Positions 1-8,159 of a DNA stretch of 64,000 nt are shown piece by piece. This DNA is from Oscillospiraceae bacterium (lineage in GTDB: Bacteria > Bacillota > Clostridia > Oscillospirales > Oscillospiraceae), in the NCBI GenBank assembly GCA_902795045.1, contig CADBJU010000021.1, positions 1-64,000 on the forward strand, in the 5' to 3' direction. Position numbers and translations under genes: made by a program. Position 1 is the stretch's first letter. Every line of letters starts with the position of its first letter. The notes under the pieces were generated by a model. That model was not told the origin of the DNA and searched no databases. It saw nothing but the letters and a program-made list of their open reading frames with translations.

Positions 1-40
1 TATGGTTCCCCGTTGTCAGGGCCGATAACATTGACGCTTT

Positions 41-94
41 GGCTCCCTCTGTGAGGGAGCTGTCAGCGCCGTTCACGGCGATGACTGAGGGAGT
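41..94. repeat. Structured intergenic repeat, copy 1 of 3 (GGCTCCCTC family)
   Basis: The copy starts with the hairpin CTCCCTC/GAGGGAG, has a second hairpin (CGCCGT/ACGGCG) and closes with CTGAGGGAG. Two more copies lie at 695-736 and 2274-2326 with the same outer sequence but a different middle stem. The rest of bases 1-157 shows no gene. Confidence 0.7.
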
Positions 95-157
95 TTTGCT
101 GCCGCCCGCGCCGTTCCCGGTTGGCGCGGAGAGCGTGGAGAATAGCTTATTAATACT

Positions 158-583
158 TTACGCAAATACAATAGTCACAGCAGCTACAGCATCAGCAGCG
201 GTAGCAGGAGTCCATGTGATGGTTGCTTTTCCACCAGCGCTGGGCGTACCACTCACTGTTACGCCAGCAGGCTGATCTTTGTCTGCAATACCACTAAAGG
301 AAGCACCGAGTTGAGCAAGAGTGGAGGTGGGATCAGGTCCCTGCCAACCAGCTTGTTGCTGTTTCAATGTCACTTCAGAAGTAATTGTAGTTGGTGTTGC
401 CTGTGTTAAAGCTTCGGAAACAACAACAGCATAGGCGGAGCGAACATTGGCAACATCAGTGGACTCGCGGCTCTTCTCGAGCTGGGTGGTGAAGACGGGG
501 ATGGCGATGGCAACCAGCACGGCGATGATCGCAACGACAATCAGCAGCTCGGCCAGGGTAAAGCCTTTATTGTTCTTCTTCAT
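158..583 (-). CDS. pilA: Type IV pilin (prepilin)
   Basis: Major or minor structural subunit of a type IV pilus, 141 residues. The N-terminus has a short basic leader ending in Gly, then the FTLAELLIVVAIIAVL core, which is the class III signal: prepilin peptidase cuts after G7, and Glu5 of the mature protein is present. The first about 25 mature residues form the hydrophobic helix that packs the pilus core; the rest is a small Thr/Ala-rich globular head without an obvious disulphide pair. It follows pilC, pilT and pilB on the same strand but is separated from pilC by about 450 bp of repeats, so it may have its own transcript. No prepilin peptidase gene is in the window. Confidence 0.93.
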   Translation of the reverse strand: MKKNNKGFTLAELLIVVAIIAVLVAIAIPVFTTQLEKSRESTDVANVRSAYAVVVSEALTQATPTTITSEVTLKQQQAGWQGPDPTSTLAQLGASFSGIADKDQPAGVTVSGTPSAGGKATITWTPATAADAVAAVTIVFA

Positions 584-1032
584 ATAGTTTTCTCCTTTTT
601 ATCGGATTATGTTTGTCTCCGGCAGCTCCGGGAAAGCTGCCGGGAAACGCTCTATTTTCAAACCGCCCGGGTGCGGTTTGGAAACCGTGCTTTTGGCTCC
701 CTCTCAGAGGGAGCTGTCGCGAAGCGACTGAGGGAGTACGTCGTTCTTTTGTTGAACGTACGTATACGGAAACCCCTTCCACCGCTAAAGCGGTCAGACA
801 AGCTCGGAGTGTCGCGCGTTTCTCGCGCGTCAGAATCCTCCCCCAATCGCCGCAAGCGGCTGGTGGAGGCAAGGAAGGGGAGGCAATGTGCAGTCTTTCC
901 CATGTACAATTATGCCATATCTGGTATCATAATGCAAGAGATTGTTCTTGAAATTTTATTAAGTTCCTTCGCTTCGCTCAGGATGACACGAAGCGAAGGA
1001 TGCCGTGAACGGTACTCCGCATGACGGGAGCG
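584..1032. other. Repeat-rich intergenic region between pilin and pilC
   Basis: No convincing gene. It holds palindromes (GGCAGCT.../AGCTGCC near 621-645; CAAACCGC/GCGGTTTG near 659-680), the second GGCTCCCTC repeat (695-736), a tract with GCGCGCG-type hairpins (about 810-830), and a short CCTTCGCTTCGCTCAGGATGAC repeat (about 960-1003). The open frames here are products of these palindromes. Confidence 0.7.
695..736. repeat. Structured intergenic repeat, copy 2 (GGCTCCCTC family)
   Basis: Same outer hairpin CTCCCTC/GAGGGAG and CTGAGGGAG end as copy 1, but the middle stem is the short GTCGCGAAGCGAC. The stem changes while base pairing is kept, which suggests selection for RNA or DNA structure. 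Confidence 0.7.
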
Positions 1033-2247
1033 TCACATGATGGCATACATGCCGAACATGGCCATGTAGATGGCGATGACGATGAAGCCCGCGATGCCCG
1101 CAAGGCCGACCAGCAGCGCAGGTTCCAGCTTTGCCAGGGCGTTGGCGATGGCCATATCAAGCTCCGCGTCGTAGTATTTGGCGATGGTGTTCAGAGTCTT
1201 CTCCATTTCGCCGGTCTCCTCGCCCACGGCCACCATGTCCACCAGAATGTCGGGCATGTAATTTGCCTCGCGCATGCTCTGGCCGAGGCCGCGGCCCTCC
1301 TCCAGCTTCACGGCGAGCTTGCCCGTCTCGGTGCTCATAAAGTAGTTGGACATGGTCTTGGCGGTGATGGAGATGGCGCGGGTCATGGGCAGGCCCGAGG
1401 CCAGCATCGTGGTCATGGTATTGGCAAACTCGCTGGCGGCGTTGAGCTCCTGGATGTTGCCGAGGATGGGCACCTTGAGCGACCACTTTGCCAGGTTCAT
1501 GCGCCCTTCCTCGGTGTTGCCGTAGACCTTGTAGACGATGACGACCACCGCGATGATAGCTACCAGGATCATCCAATATTTGATAAAGAAGTTGGAGATC
1601 GCAATGAGCGCCTTGGTGACGCCGGGCAGCTCGCCGCCCATGCTGTCAAAGATCGCCGTGAAGGTCGGCACGACCTTGATCATCAGCACCGCCACAACCG
1701 CCACCGCAATAAACAGCACGAACAGCGGGTAGGCCATGGCCGAGCGGACCTTCGCCGCCATCTTGGCCTGCTTGTCAAAATGCTCGTGTATGGTCTGGAA
1801 GGCCTTGTCGAGGTTGCCGCTCTGCTCGCCGGCGGCGATGGTCTCCACAAAGGTCGGGGGCAGCAGCTTCTCGCCGCGCTCGGCAAAGCTCGCCGCGACG
1901 GAACGGCCCGCCTCCACATCCTCGCCCACCTTGAGGAGCATCTTTTTCAGCGGCTTGTCGCTGGTCTTTTCGGCGATCAGGTGCACCGTGCGGGCAATGG
2001 GGATGCCTGCGTTGAGGATGATGGCAAACTGGCTGCACATGACGATGAACGCCTTGTTGTTGAGCTTGTTGCCGCCGATCTCCATATTGAGGAAACCTTC
2101 CCCTTCGCCCTTGACCGGCGTCATCTTGATGATGATGGAATGGTTCTGCTTGAGGCGGTCCACCGCGTCCATCTCGTTGAAGGCTTCAATCACGCCGGAT
2201 ACCTTCTGCCCGTTATCGGACATGGCGACATATTTATAAGTAACCAA
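1033..2247 (-). CDS. pilC: Type IV pilus inner-membrane platform protein PilC
   Basis: Type II secretion F-family platform protein, 404 residues, the usual PilC length. It anchors the assembly and retraction ATPases in the membrane. Two T2SSF repeats are visible: the first around residues 65-190 ends in a hydrophobic helix, a membrane hairpin follows near 215-235, and the second repeat (about 270-395) ends in a strongly hydrophobic segment. The start is TTG, chosen because AAGGAAG lies about 9 bases upstream. The gene follows pilT after a 175-bp gap that contains a structured repeat. Confidence 0.94.
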   Translation of the reverse strand: MVTYKYVAMSDNGQKVSGVIEAFNEMDAVDRLKQNHSIIIKMTPVKGEGEGFLNMEIGGNKLNNKAFIVMCSQFAIILNAGIPIARTVHLIAEKTSDKPLKKMLLKVGEDVEAGRSVAASFAERGEKLLPPTFVETIAAGEQSGNLDKAFQTIHEHFDKQAKMAAKVRSAMAYPLFVLFIAVAVVAVLMIKVVPTFTAIFDSMGGELPGVTKALIAISNFFIKYWMILVAIIAVVVIVYKVYGNTEEGRMNLAKWSLKVPILGNIQELNAASEFANTMTTMLASGLPMTRAISITAKTMSNYFMSTETGKLAVKLEEGRGLGQSMREANYMPDILVDMVAVGEETGEMEKTLNTIAKYYDAELDMAIANALAKLEPALLVGLAGIAGFIVIAIYMAMFGMYAIM

Positions 2248-2273
2248 GGGCTATCACTTCCTTTGCTGCTGTT

Positions 2274-2326
2274 GGCTCCCTCTCTGAGGGAGCTGGCACC
2301 AGTGCGCACACTGGTGACTGAGGGAG
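2274..2326. repeat. Structured intergenic repeat, copy 3 (GGCTCCCTC family)
   Basis: Outer hairpin CTCCCTC/GAGGGAG, middle stem CCAGTG/CACTGG, end CTGAGGGAG. It sits between pilT and pilC, so it is probably transcribed within the pilus operon. More palindromic sequence (GGCGCG...CGCGCC) follows at about 2368-2396. Confidence 0.7.
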
Positions 2327-2422
2327 TCTCCGTCGGTCAGCCGGGCGCAAATCGTGGGGACTCCTTTCGTCACGGCGCTTGCGGGGGACGCGCCGTGCCA
2401 CCTCCCTCAGGGAGGGAGGCAA

Positions 2423-3475
2423 TCACATCGCGTTCTTCTTGACAAACTCCCGGTCGTGGGCGTACTGGAGGGCGGTGTCGCGGGTGATCTGCTGGCTGCG
2501 CACCAGGCGGACCAGGGCCTGGTCCATCGTCTGGCCGCCGATGGCGGAGGACGTGGCGATCGCGTTTGCGATCTGCGGAGTGTTGCCCGCGCGGATCAGG
2601 TTCCGGATGGCGTCGGTGACGATCATGAGCTCACAGGCAAGGCATCTTCCGCCGTTCTTCTTCGGCACCAGCTGCTGCGTCAGCACCGCCTGGAGGCACA
2701 TCGAAAGCTGCAGACGGATCTGCGTCTGCATGCCCTCGGGGAAGACCTGCACGATACGGTCCACCGCGTCGGAGGCGCTGCCGGTATGCAGGGTGCCGAA
2801 GACCAGGTGGCCCGTCTCGGCGGCGGTGATGGCCGTTTCGATGGTGTCCTTGTCACGCATCTCGCCGATGAGGATGACGTTCGGGTCCTCACGAAGGCTG
2901 GCGCGCAGACCGTCGGAGAAGCTACGGGTGTCCTTGCCCACCTCGCGCTGGTTGATGGCGCACAGGTCGGGCTTATAAATATATTCCACAGGGTCCTCGA
3001 GCGTGACGATGTGGGCCTTGCGGTGATGGTTTACATAATCGAGCATCGCCGCGAGGCTCGTGGATTTGCCGGAGCCGGTCTCGCCGGTGACAAGGACGAT
3101 GCCCTTGTGCTGGTTCGGCAGCTCCAGCGCGGCGGGCGGCAGGCCCAGCTTTGTCAGGTCGGGGATCTCCTCGCGCAGAAGACGCAGGGCCGTCGACGGC
3201 TCACCCTGCTGCTTGAAGCAGTGGATACGGCAGCGGTTGCCCGCGTAGGTCTCGGCAGAGTCCAGCTCGCCGACGCGCATGAACTCCTCGTAGGCCTCGT
3301 CGCTGCCCGCGAGATCCCGGGCAAGCCGGCGGCAGTCGGCGGAGGTGAGCACCTCGTCGCACATATTTTCGAGCTGCCCGTCCTTGCGGTACTTGGGCGG
3401 CAGGCCGCAGATCAGATGAATATCGGAAGCGCCGTCCTGTTTGGCCTGCGCTACCAGGTTTTCTATTGTAATCAT
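2423..3475 (-). CDS. pilT: Pilus retraction ATPase PilT
   Basis: Hexameric ATPase that depolymerises type IV pili and drives twitching motility; 350 residues from the ATG preceded by GAGAGGGGA. Visible motifs are Walker A GETGSGKST, the Walker B region VILIGEMRD, the His-box region HLVFGTLHT, and the PilT signature AIRNLIRAGNTPQI, which separates it from PilB. The N-terminal PAS-like domain (residues 1-100) starts with the GASDIHL motif. It is the second gene in the pilus order pilB, pilT, pilC, pilin and is separated from pilB by an opposite-strand gene. Confidence 0.95.
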   Translation of the reverse strand: MITIENLVAQAKQDGASDIHLICGLPPKYRKDGQLENMCDEVLTSADCRRLARDLAGSDEAYEEFMRVGELDSAETYAGNRCRIHCFKQQGEPSTALRLLREEIPDLTKLGLPPAALELPNQHKGIVLVTGETGSGKSTSLAAMLDYVNHHRKAHIVTLEDPVEYIYKPDLCAINQREVGKDTRSFSDGLRASLREDPNVILIGEMRDKDTIETAITAAETGHLVFGTLHTGSASDAVDRIVQVFPEGMQTQIRLQLSMCLQAVLTQQLVPKKNGGRCLACELMIVTDAIRNLIRAGNTPQIANAIATSSAIGGQTMDQALVRLVRSQQITRDTALQYAHDREFVKKNAM

Positions 3476-3531
3476 GATGGTATCCCCTCTCTGCATCGTG
3501 TACATATGTTCAATGAAAAATTGCGCTGAAA

Positions 3532-3560
3532 TTGACTTTTGTTTTTCAATGGCTTATAAT
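3532..3560 (+). promoter_or_regulatory. Sigma-A promoter of the small zinc-ribbon gene
   Basis: TTGACT (3532-3537), 17-bp spacer, TATAAT (3555-3560). Transcription should begin near 3567, about 28 bases before the GTG start. Confidence 0.8.
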
Positions 3561-3594
3561 CGTTTTATCTACTTTCAGGGAAGGTTGTGATATT

Positions 3595-3795
3595 GTGGCG
3601 AACATGAAAGCCATACATGAAAGGCTCGGCAATACGGTCTGCAGACGCTGCATCCACAAAGCCTACCAGGTCGACCTTGAGCCGTCCGACTGCTATTATG
3701 CCATGTATCCCAGTGCCTGCAGCGCCTGCGGCGAAGTCCACAATATCGTCGTCGACCTGCGCAGAAGCGGCAAATTGAAGCTGCTTTTCAAGTGA
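3595..3795 (+). CDS. Small protein with two CxxC motifs (zinc-ribbon-like)
   Basis: A 66-residue protein of unknown function. The GTG start is preferred because AGGGAAGG lies 10 bases upstream and a strong promoter ends just before it; an in-frame ATG at 3604 is the alternative. Two Cys pairs, CRRC near residue 17 and CSAC near residue 43, are spaced as in a small zinc ribbon. The C-terminus is basic. It lies on the opposite strand between pilB and pilT and has its own promoter and terminator, so it forms an independent unit inside the pilus locus. A role in nucleic-acid binding is possible but not shown. Confidence 0.75.
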   Translation: MANMKAIHERLGNTVCRRCIHKAYQVDLEPSDCYYAMYPSACSACGEVHNIVVDLRRSGKLKLLFK

Positions 3796-3801
3796 TCCCC
3801 T

Positions 3802-3827
3802 GCCCTCCCGTAAAGGAGGGCTTTTTT
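3802..3827 (+). terminator. Rho-independent terminator
   Basis: Stem GCCCTCC/GGAGGGC with a 6-base loop followed by six T residues. It ends the small zinc-ribbon transcript and touches the 3' end of pilB on the other strand. Confidence 0.85.
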
Positions 3828-5538
3828 AATCTTCTTCGCTGATGACGCGCAGCAGCTCGCTCGATGTGGTGACGCCCTCGCGCACCAGACGCAATGCGTT
3901 TTCGCGCAGGGACACAAAGCCGCTCTCCGGCTTCTTGAGTTCCGCCTCGATCTCGCCGCGGCTGGCGCCTTCGGCGATCATGCGGCGCACCCGGCCGGTG
4001 ATGATCAGCATCTCAAACACCGCGATACGGCCGTGGTAGCCGGTGTCGAAGCACTCCGGGCAGCCCGCGCCCTTGTAGAACTGCACGCCCTCCTCATTGG
4101 GCAGGCCCAGGTCGGCGAGCTCATCCTCGTCGGGGGTGTAGGCCGTGCGGCAGCGGGGGCAGATACGGCGCACCAGGCGCTGGGAGATAACGCCGCGCAG
4201 CGCGCTGGAGACCAGGTACGGCTCCACGCCGATGTCCTCCAGACGCTCGATGGTGCCGACAGCGTCGTTGGTGTGGATGGTGGAGATAACGACGTGGCCG
4301 GTGATGGCCGAGCGCATGGCGATCTCCGCCGTCTCGCCGTCACGGATCTCGCCGACGCCGATGATATCCGGGTCCTGACGCAGGATGGCGCGCAGGCCGT
4401 TGGCGAAGGTCATGCCTGTTTTTTCGTTGATGGGGACCTGGTTTACGCCGTCGATGTTGTACTCGACAGGGTCCTCCAGCGTCACCATGTTGACCTCGGG
4501 CTTGTTGAGCTCGCCGATCATGGCGTACATGGTGGTGGATTTGCCGCTGCCGGTGGGGCCGACGATCAGCAGCACGCCGCTGCGGCACTTGATCATTTTT
4601 TCAAAGGTCTCCATATCGTGCCCGCTCAGGCCGATATTGTCCTTGTTGAGCTTGCCGCCGCTCTTGTCGAGCAGACGGGCGACGATCTTCTCGCCGTAAA
4701 CCGTCGGCAGCGTGGAGACACGCAGGTCGATATCCTTGTCGCGCACACGCACGTTGAAGCGGCCGTCCTGCGGGATGCGGCGCTCGGAAATGTCCAGGCC
4801 GGACATGATCTTGATACGGGAAATGACCGAGCTCTGCAGGTCCTTCGGCACAGTCAGGATCGTGCGCATCAGACCGTCGATACGCATGCGCACCACCATC
4901 TCGGTCTCATGCGGCTCGAGGTGGATATCACTGGCGCGCTCGTTGATGGCGCGCTCGATGATGGAGTTGACAAGGCGGATGGTGGGGGCGTTGTTGACAG
5001 AATCGTCAAGCTGGTTGGAGACGAAGGAGCTGTCCTGTACGGCGGTGTCGTTCCCCTGCCCGGAGGCCTGCTCCCGCTTCATCTCCTCGATGGCGCGGGC
5101 CGCGCCCTCGTTGCCGTAGAGCACCTGAATGGCGCGCTCGACCTGCGCGGCGTGGGCCACCATGGGCACCACCTTCTTGCGCACGGCCTTGCGCACTTCC
5201 TCAATGGCGTAGAAGTTCAGCGGGTCGGACATGGCAAGGTACAGCTCGTCCTTCTTCTGGCGCACGGGGACGACCTGGTACTGCTTGGCGATATTCTTCG
5301 GCACGGTGGAGGCGAGCTCCGTCGGGATGTTGATCTTGCTCAGGTCCACATACTCGATGCCCAGCTGCATCTGCAGGGCTTCAATCAGCTGATCCTCCGT
5401 GATGATGTTGTTTGCGATCAGCACCTCGCCCAGACGGCCCTTCTGTGTTTTTTGCAGCTCAAGCCCGCGGTCAAGCTCCTCCTGCGTGATCGTTCCGGCG
5501 GCAAGCAGCAGCTCGCCCAGACGACGATAAAAGGCCAT
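3826..5538 (-). CDS. pilB: Pilus assembly ATPase PilB with c-di-GMP-binding N-domain
   Basis: Assembly motor of the type IV pilus, 570 residues. The N-terminus (residues 5-60) has two tandem MshEN motifs: RLGELLLAAG with L and Q at the expected later positions, then RLGEVLIANN followed by LIEALQMQLG. In this family these bind cyclic di-GMP. The central ATPase has Walker A GPTGSGKST, an Asp box, Walker B IIGVGEIRD and a His box. A zinc tetracysteine pair (CPRC and CPEC) follows near residues 460-490, typical of PilB/GspE but not PilT. The start has GGGGGAGG upstream. The gene is divergent from a GGDEF cyclase gene. Confidence 0.96.
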   Translation of the reverse strand: MAFYRRLGELLLAAGTITQEELDRGLELQKTQKGRLGEVLIANNIITEDQLIEALQMQLGIEYVDLSKINIPTELASTVPKNIAKQYQVVPVRQKKDELYLAMSDPLNFYAIEEVRKAVRKKVVPMVAHAAQVERAIQVLYGNEGAARAIEEMKREQASGQGNDTAVQDSSFVSNQLDDSVNNAPTIRLVNSIIERAINERASDIHLEPHETEMVVRMRIDGLMRTILTVPKDLQSSVISRIKIMSGLDISERRIPQDGRFNVRVRDKDIDLRVSTLPTVYGEKIVARLLDKSGGKLNKDNIGLSGHDMETFEKMIKCRSGVLLIVGPTGSGKSTTMYAMIGELNKPEVNMVTLEDPVEYNIDGVNQVPINEKTGMTFANGLRAILRQDPDIIGVGEIRDGETAEIAMRSAITGHVVISTIHTNDAVGTIERLEDIGVEPYLVSSALRGVISQRLVRRICPRCRTAYTPDEDELADLGLPNEEGVQFYKGAGCPECFDTGYHGRIAVFEMLIITGRVRRMIAEGASRGEIEAELKKPESGFVSLRENALRLVREGVTTSSELLRVISEED

Positions 5539-5561
5539 GGCGCGTCCTCCCCCTGATTATA

Positions 5562-5611
5562 AGTTACAATTTGGTAACTGTCATTATAGCATTGTCGTTT
5601 CTGATTTGCAA
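5562..5611 (-). promoter_or_regulatory. pilB promoter with downstream palindrome
   Basis: On the minus strand: TTGCAA (5606-5611), 17-bp spacer, TATAAT (5583-5588). Just downstream lies AGTTAC-N6-GTAACT (5562-5579), a palindrome over the start of transcription that could be an operator. The regulator is unknown. Confidence 0.65.
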
Positions 5612-5665
5612 GATTTTCCGCAAGGTTTTTTATAAACCTTCTCCGCGCCCTTTCCTGTTTTTTAC

Positions 5666-5693
5666 TTGCAATTCAGCAGAATGGTAATATAAT
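5666..5693 (+). promoter_or_regulatory. Promoter of the GGDEF gene
   Basis: TTGCAA (5666-5671), 16-bp spacer, TATAAT (5688-5693). It is divergent from the pilB promoter, about 55 bp away. Confidence 0.65.
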
Positions 5694-5755
5694 ACACATA
5701 GTATACGATATATTTTGTTTGGAATCCAGGTATAAAAGGAGTTGTCTCGGAACTT

Positions 5756-6685
5756 ATGAGAGACGAAGCGCGTTTCACAGAGCATGAAACGGGAAACATC
5801 CATTGGCCGTATTTTATCATGGAGCTGAGGCTCACACTCTGGCAGGAGCTGCTGATCTCAGCGGCCATGATGCTGGTGCTGATCCTGATCGTCGTCCATT
5901 TCAACGTCCCCAATCCCAACATGATCCTGATTGCGGGTCTTGTGGTGAGCGCCGCGCTGTTCGGCTATAACGGCGGTCTGCTGGCCGGCGCGCTCATGCT
6001 TGTGTACTCGATGTACTTTTTCTCCACCGACCACAGCTATGTGCACTACACGACGCTCAACTTTGAGAAGCTGATCGTCATTCTCATCGGCATCGTGGTG
6101 GTGCTGCTGTTCGTGTGTGAGCTCAAGCGCAGCTCCATGCGCGCCTTCAACGAGATCGACGATCTGACACAGCGCCTGCAGGAGGACAACATGCTGCTCA
6201 AGGAGCTGTCGCTCAACGACGCGCTCACAGGCATACGCAACCGCCTGGCCCTGCGCCATGACTTCAACGCCTACATCGGCCGCGATCTCTATGTGGTGAT
6301 GCTGGATGTGGACAATTTCAAGGGGATCAACGACCACTACGGCCACGATCAGGGCGACCGCATCCTGCGCGTCACCGGCCGCAACCTTGCCGAGCAGTTC
6401 GGGCAGGAGCACTGCTACCGCTACGGCGGAGACGAATTTCTGATAATCCTGCCCAACGTCAGCGAGACGATGGTCCGCAGCCAGATCAACTCCATTTTTG
6501 AGCTCAGCCCACCGCTGGACAAGAACCATCCCGATACCCGCGCGGGCTATTCCGTGGGCTATGTCGCCGGTCATGCCGCAGACGACCGCGCCCTGCGCAG
6601 GCTCTTCTCCGTCGCGGACGAGCGCATGTACGCCGTAAAGCGCGCCGGTAAAAACCATATCAACGGCGATCCCGTCCCGGTGTGA
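5756..6685 (+). CDS. Membrane diguanylate cyclase (GGDEF)
   Basis: Makes c-di-GMP from two GTP. The protein has 309 residues: an N-terminal membrane region with about three to four helices (residues 25-120), a short coiled stretch, then a GGDEF domain (about 155-305). The signature YRYGGDEF is intact, as are the DALTGIRNR and DVDNFKGIND motifs, so it should be active. No RxxD inhibitory site precedes the signature. The start used has AAAGGAG somewhat far upstream (14 bases); an in-frame ATG at 5819 is possible. It is divergent from pilB, whose product carries c-di-GMP-binding motifs, which suggests local control of pilus assembly. Confidence 0.9.
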   Translation: MRDEARFTEHETGNIHWPYFIMELRLTLWQELLISAAMMLVLILIVVHFNVPNPNMILIAGLVVSAALFGYNGGLLAGALMLVYSMYFFSTDHSYVHYTTLNFEKLIVILIGIVVVLLFVCELKRSSMRAFNEIDDLTQRLQEDNMLLKELSLNDALTGIRNRLALRHDFNAYIGRDLYVVMLDVDNFKGINDHYGHDQGDRILRVTGRNLAEQFGQEHCYRYGGDEFLIILPNVSETMVRSQINSIFELSPPLDKNHPDTRAGYSVGYVAGHAADDRALRRLFSVADERMYAVKRAGKNHINGDPVPV

Positions 6686-6696
6686 CTGCTTAAACA

Positions 6697-6835
6697 GGCG
6701 CGTTGTAAAATGCGTGTTATCCTGCGTGCAAGCGAAGGATCTTCTCCAGAAAGTTTGTAAAAAACCTTCAACAGGAAGATCCTTCGTCACTTTGTTCCCC
6801 AGGATGACAACATGGTACGCATTTTGCAGCGCGCC
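6697..6835. repeat. Long imperfect palindrome between convergent genes
   Basis: The outer arms (from GGCGCGTTG at 6697 and ending GCAGCGCGCC at 6835) pair, as do internal arms such as GAAGGATCTTC/GAAGATCCTTC. Part of the CATCCTGAGCGAAGCGAAGG repeat group. It probably also ends transcription of the GGDEF gene and of the HPt gene. Confidence 0.6.
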
Positions 6836-6847
6836 CCTTTTCTTTTC

Positions 6848-7192
6848 TCAGTCCGCTATCAGGGCGCGCAGGACCTCCCGCTGCGCAAGGATCGCGCGCA
6901 AAAGCGCGTCGTAATCCCCGGGCGTCTTGCGGCGCAGAAGCTCCGTCAGCTCCACGACCGGGCGGTACATCGGCTCGAGCGCGAGATTCCCCAGTGCGCC
7001 CTTGAGTGAGTGGGCAGCGTTGAAGGCGGCATCCAGATCGCCGGAGCGAAGTCCCTCTTCCAGTCTGTCGAAGGCGGCGTCCTCCGCCGCCATGCCGATC
7101 AGGCGAAAATAGATGGCCTCATTGTTCAGGCAGCGCTCCATACCCTCTTCCACATTGGCGCCGTAAGCTTTCAGTTTTTCGATCGTAAGCAC
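6848..7192 (-). CDS. Histidine phosphotransfer (HPt) domain protein
   Basis: A stand-alone 114-residue HPt protein that would accept and pass a phosphoryl group from a histidine kinase. The phosphorylated His lies in AAHSLKGALGNLAL, the classic HPt signature. The rest is predicted as a helical bundle. No histidine kinase or response regulator is nearby, so its partner is elsewhere. It follows the MerR gene on the same strand after 60 bp and may be cotranscribed with it. Confidence 0.88.
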   Translation of the reverse strand: MLTIEKLKAYGANVEEGMERCLNNEAIYFRLIGMAAEDAAFDRLEEGLRSGDLDAAFNAAHSLKGALGNLALEPMYRPVVELTELLRRKTPGDYDALLRAILAQREVLRALIAD

Positions 7193-7252
7193 GAAATGAT
7201 CTTCCTTTCACTCTTCGTCGTACAGGAAACATACAAATATACCATTATTTTA

Positions 7253-8089
7253 CTACAGGCTTGTCTGCTTGTCCACCGGTTTTTCCCGTCTGTCATCGGG
7301 CTCAACTCTGACACGGACACAGAAGATGAAGCGAAGCTGCTCGTCCTTCCGGTCTACCCGGTAGAGATAGGCCGTGCTGTCGCTTAGCGGGCGCAGGCCC
7401 TTCTCCTGAAGGAAGCTTCTCACGGGTTCGAGGAGCTCCCCCGGCACACTGTCCGTCTCGGTCAGCTCCAGGAAGAAGGAGACATAGTGCCCCTCCGGGA
7501 AAACGCTCACATTTTCGGGCAGCGGGAAGCTCGTCTCGCGCAGGATGCCCTCATAGGTCCCGAGCCCGATGCGCAGCGGCACCCGCTCCGGCAGCTTAGC
7601 CAGCTCGAAGTACTTCCGGTCAATGCATACGACCAAAGTGAACAGGTCCATATTGTCGATCCAGAGCTTGCGCACGGGGTCATGGTCGTCCAAGTCAAAG
7701 TAGCTGTCATATTTGACGCCGAAGGCGTCGATCAGACGGATCTCGCCGACGGCTCCGGCGTCCCGCTCATAGTGGCGGTAGCTGAGGCGGAGCATCATCT
7801 CCCGGCGCTTGAGGCGGCGGATCTCCTCCTCCAGCTCCCGGATCGTGGCGCGGTAGCCCGCCAGCAGGGCTCCCGCGTCCTCGCTGTGATAGGTGCTCTC
7901 GATCATATCAAGTGACAGGCTCGACCCGCGCAGCTTGCGGATATACAGGAGATTCAAAAAGTCTGCGTCCGAATATTCATAATAACCGTTTTCCGGATTT
8001 TGCTGCGGATTGAGCAGCCCTCTGTCACGGTATTTGCGTATGGTTTCGGGGCTCACTCCGCTGAGCCGGGACAGTTCGTTGATCTTCAA
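7253..8089 (-). CDS. MerR-family transcriptional regulator
   Basis: A 278-residue regulator. The N-terminal winged helix is typical of MerR proteins (INELSRLSGVSPETIRKYRDRGLL, then GYYEYSDADF), a coiled region follows to about residue 110, and the C-terminal 150 residues resemble a GyrI-like ligand-binding domain. The TTG start is chosen because GGAGG lies 8 bases upstream; an upstream ATG lacks a good site. It is divergent from the exported flavoprotein gene, whose promoter has the 19-bp spacer and dyad that MerR activators need, so this is the likely regulator. The ligand is unknown. Confidence 0.88.
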   Translation of the reverse strand: MKINELSRLSGVSPETIRKYRDRGLLNPQQNPENGYYEYSDADFLNLLYIRKLRGSSLSLDMIESTYHSEDAGALLAGYRATIRELEEEIRRLKRREMMLRLSYRHYERDAGAVGEIRLIDAFGVKYDSYFDLDDHDPVRKLWIDNMDLFTLVVCIDRKYFELAKLPERVPLRIGLGTYEGILRETSFPLPENVSVFPEGHYVSFFLELTETDSVPGELLEPVRSFLQEKGLRPLSDSTAYLYRVDRKDEQLRFIFCVRVRVEPDDRREKPVDKQTSL

Positions 8090-8159
8090 GACGCGCACCT
8101 CCAGAATATGGAAAAACGGTACATCATGAGAAAAAATCACAAAATTTTTGATCTTTTTC

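Noticed and set aside
1021-2442. Long plus-strand open frame (473 codons) over pilC
   Set aside because: It is antisense to the pilC frame, His/Asp/Gly-rich as expected for a shadow in GC-rich DNA, and has no ribosome site.
5539-5755. c-di-GMP riboswitch upstream of pilB
   Set aside because: The leader is about 40 bases and lacks the GEMM fold. Control appears to be at the PilB protein.
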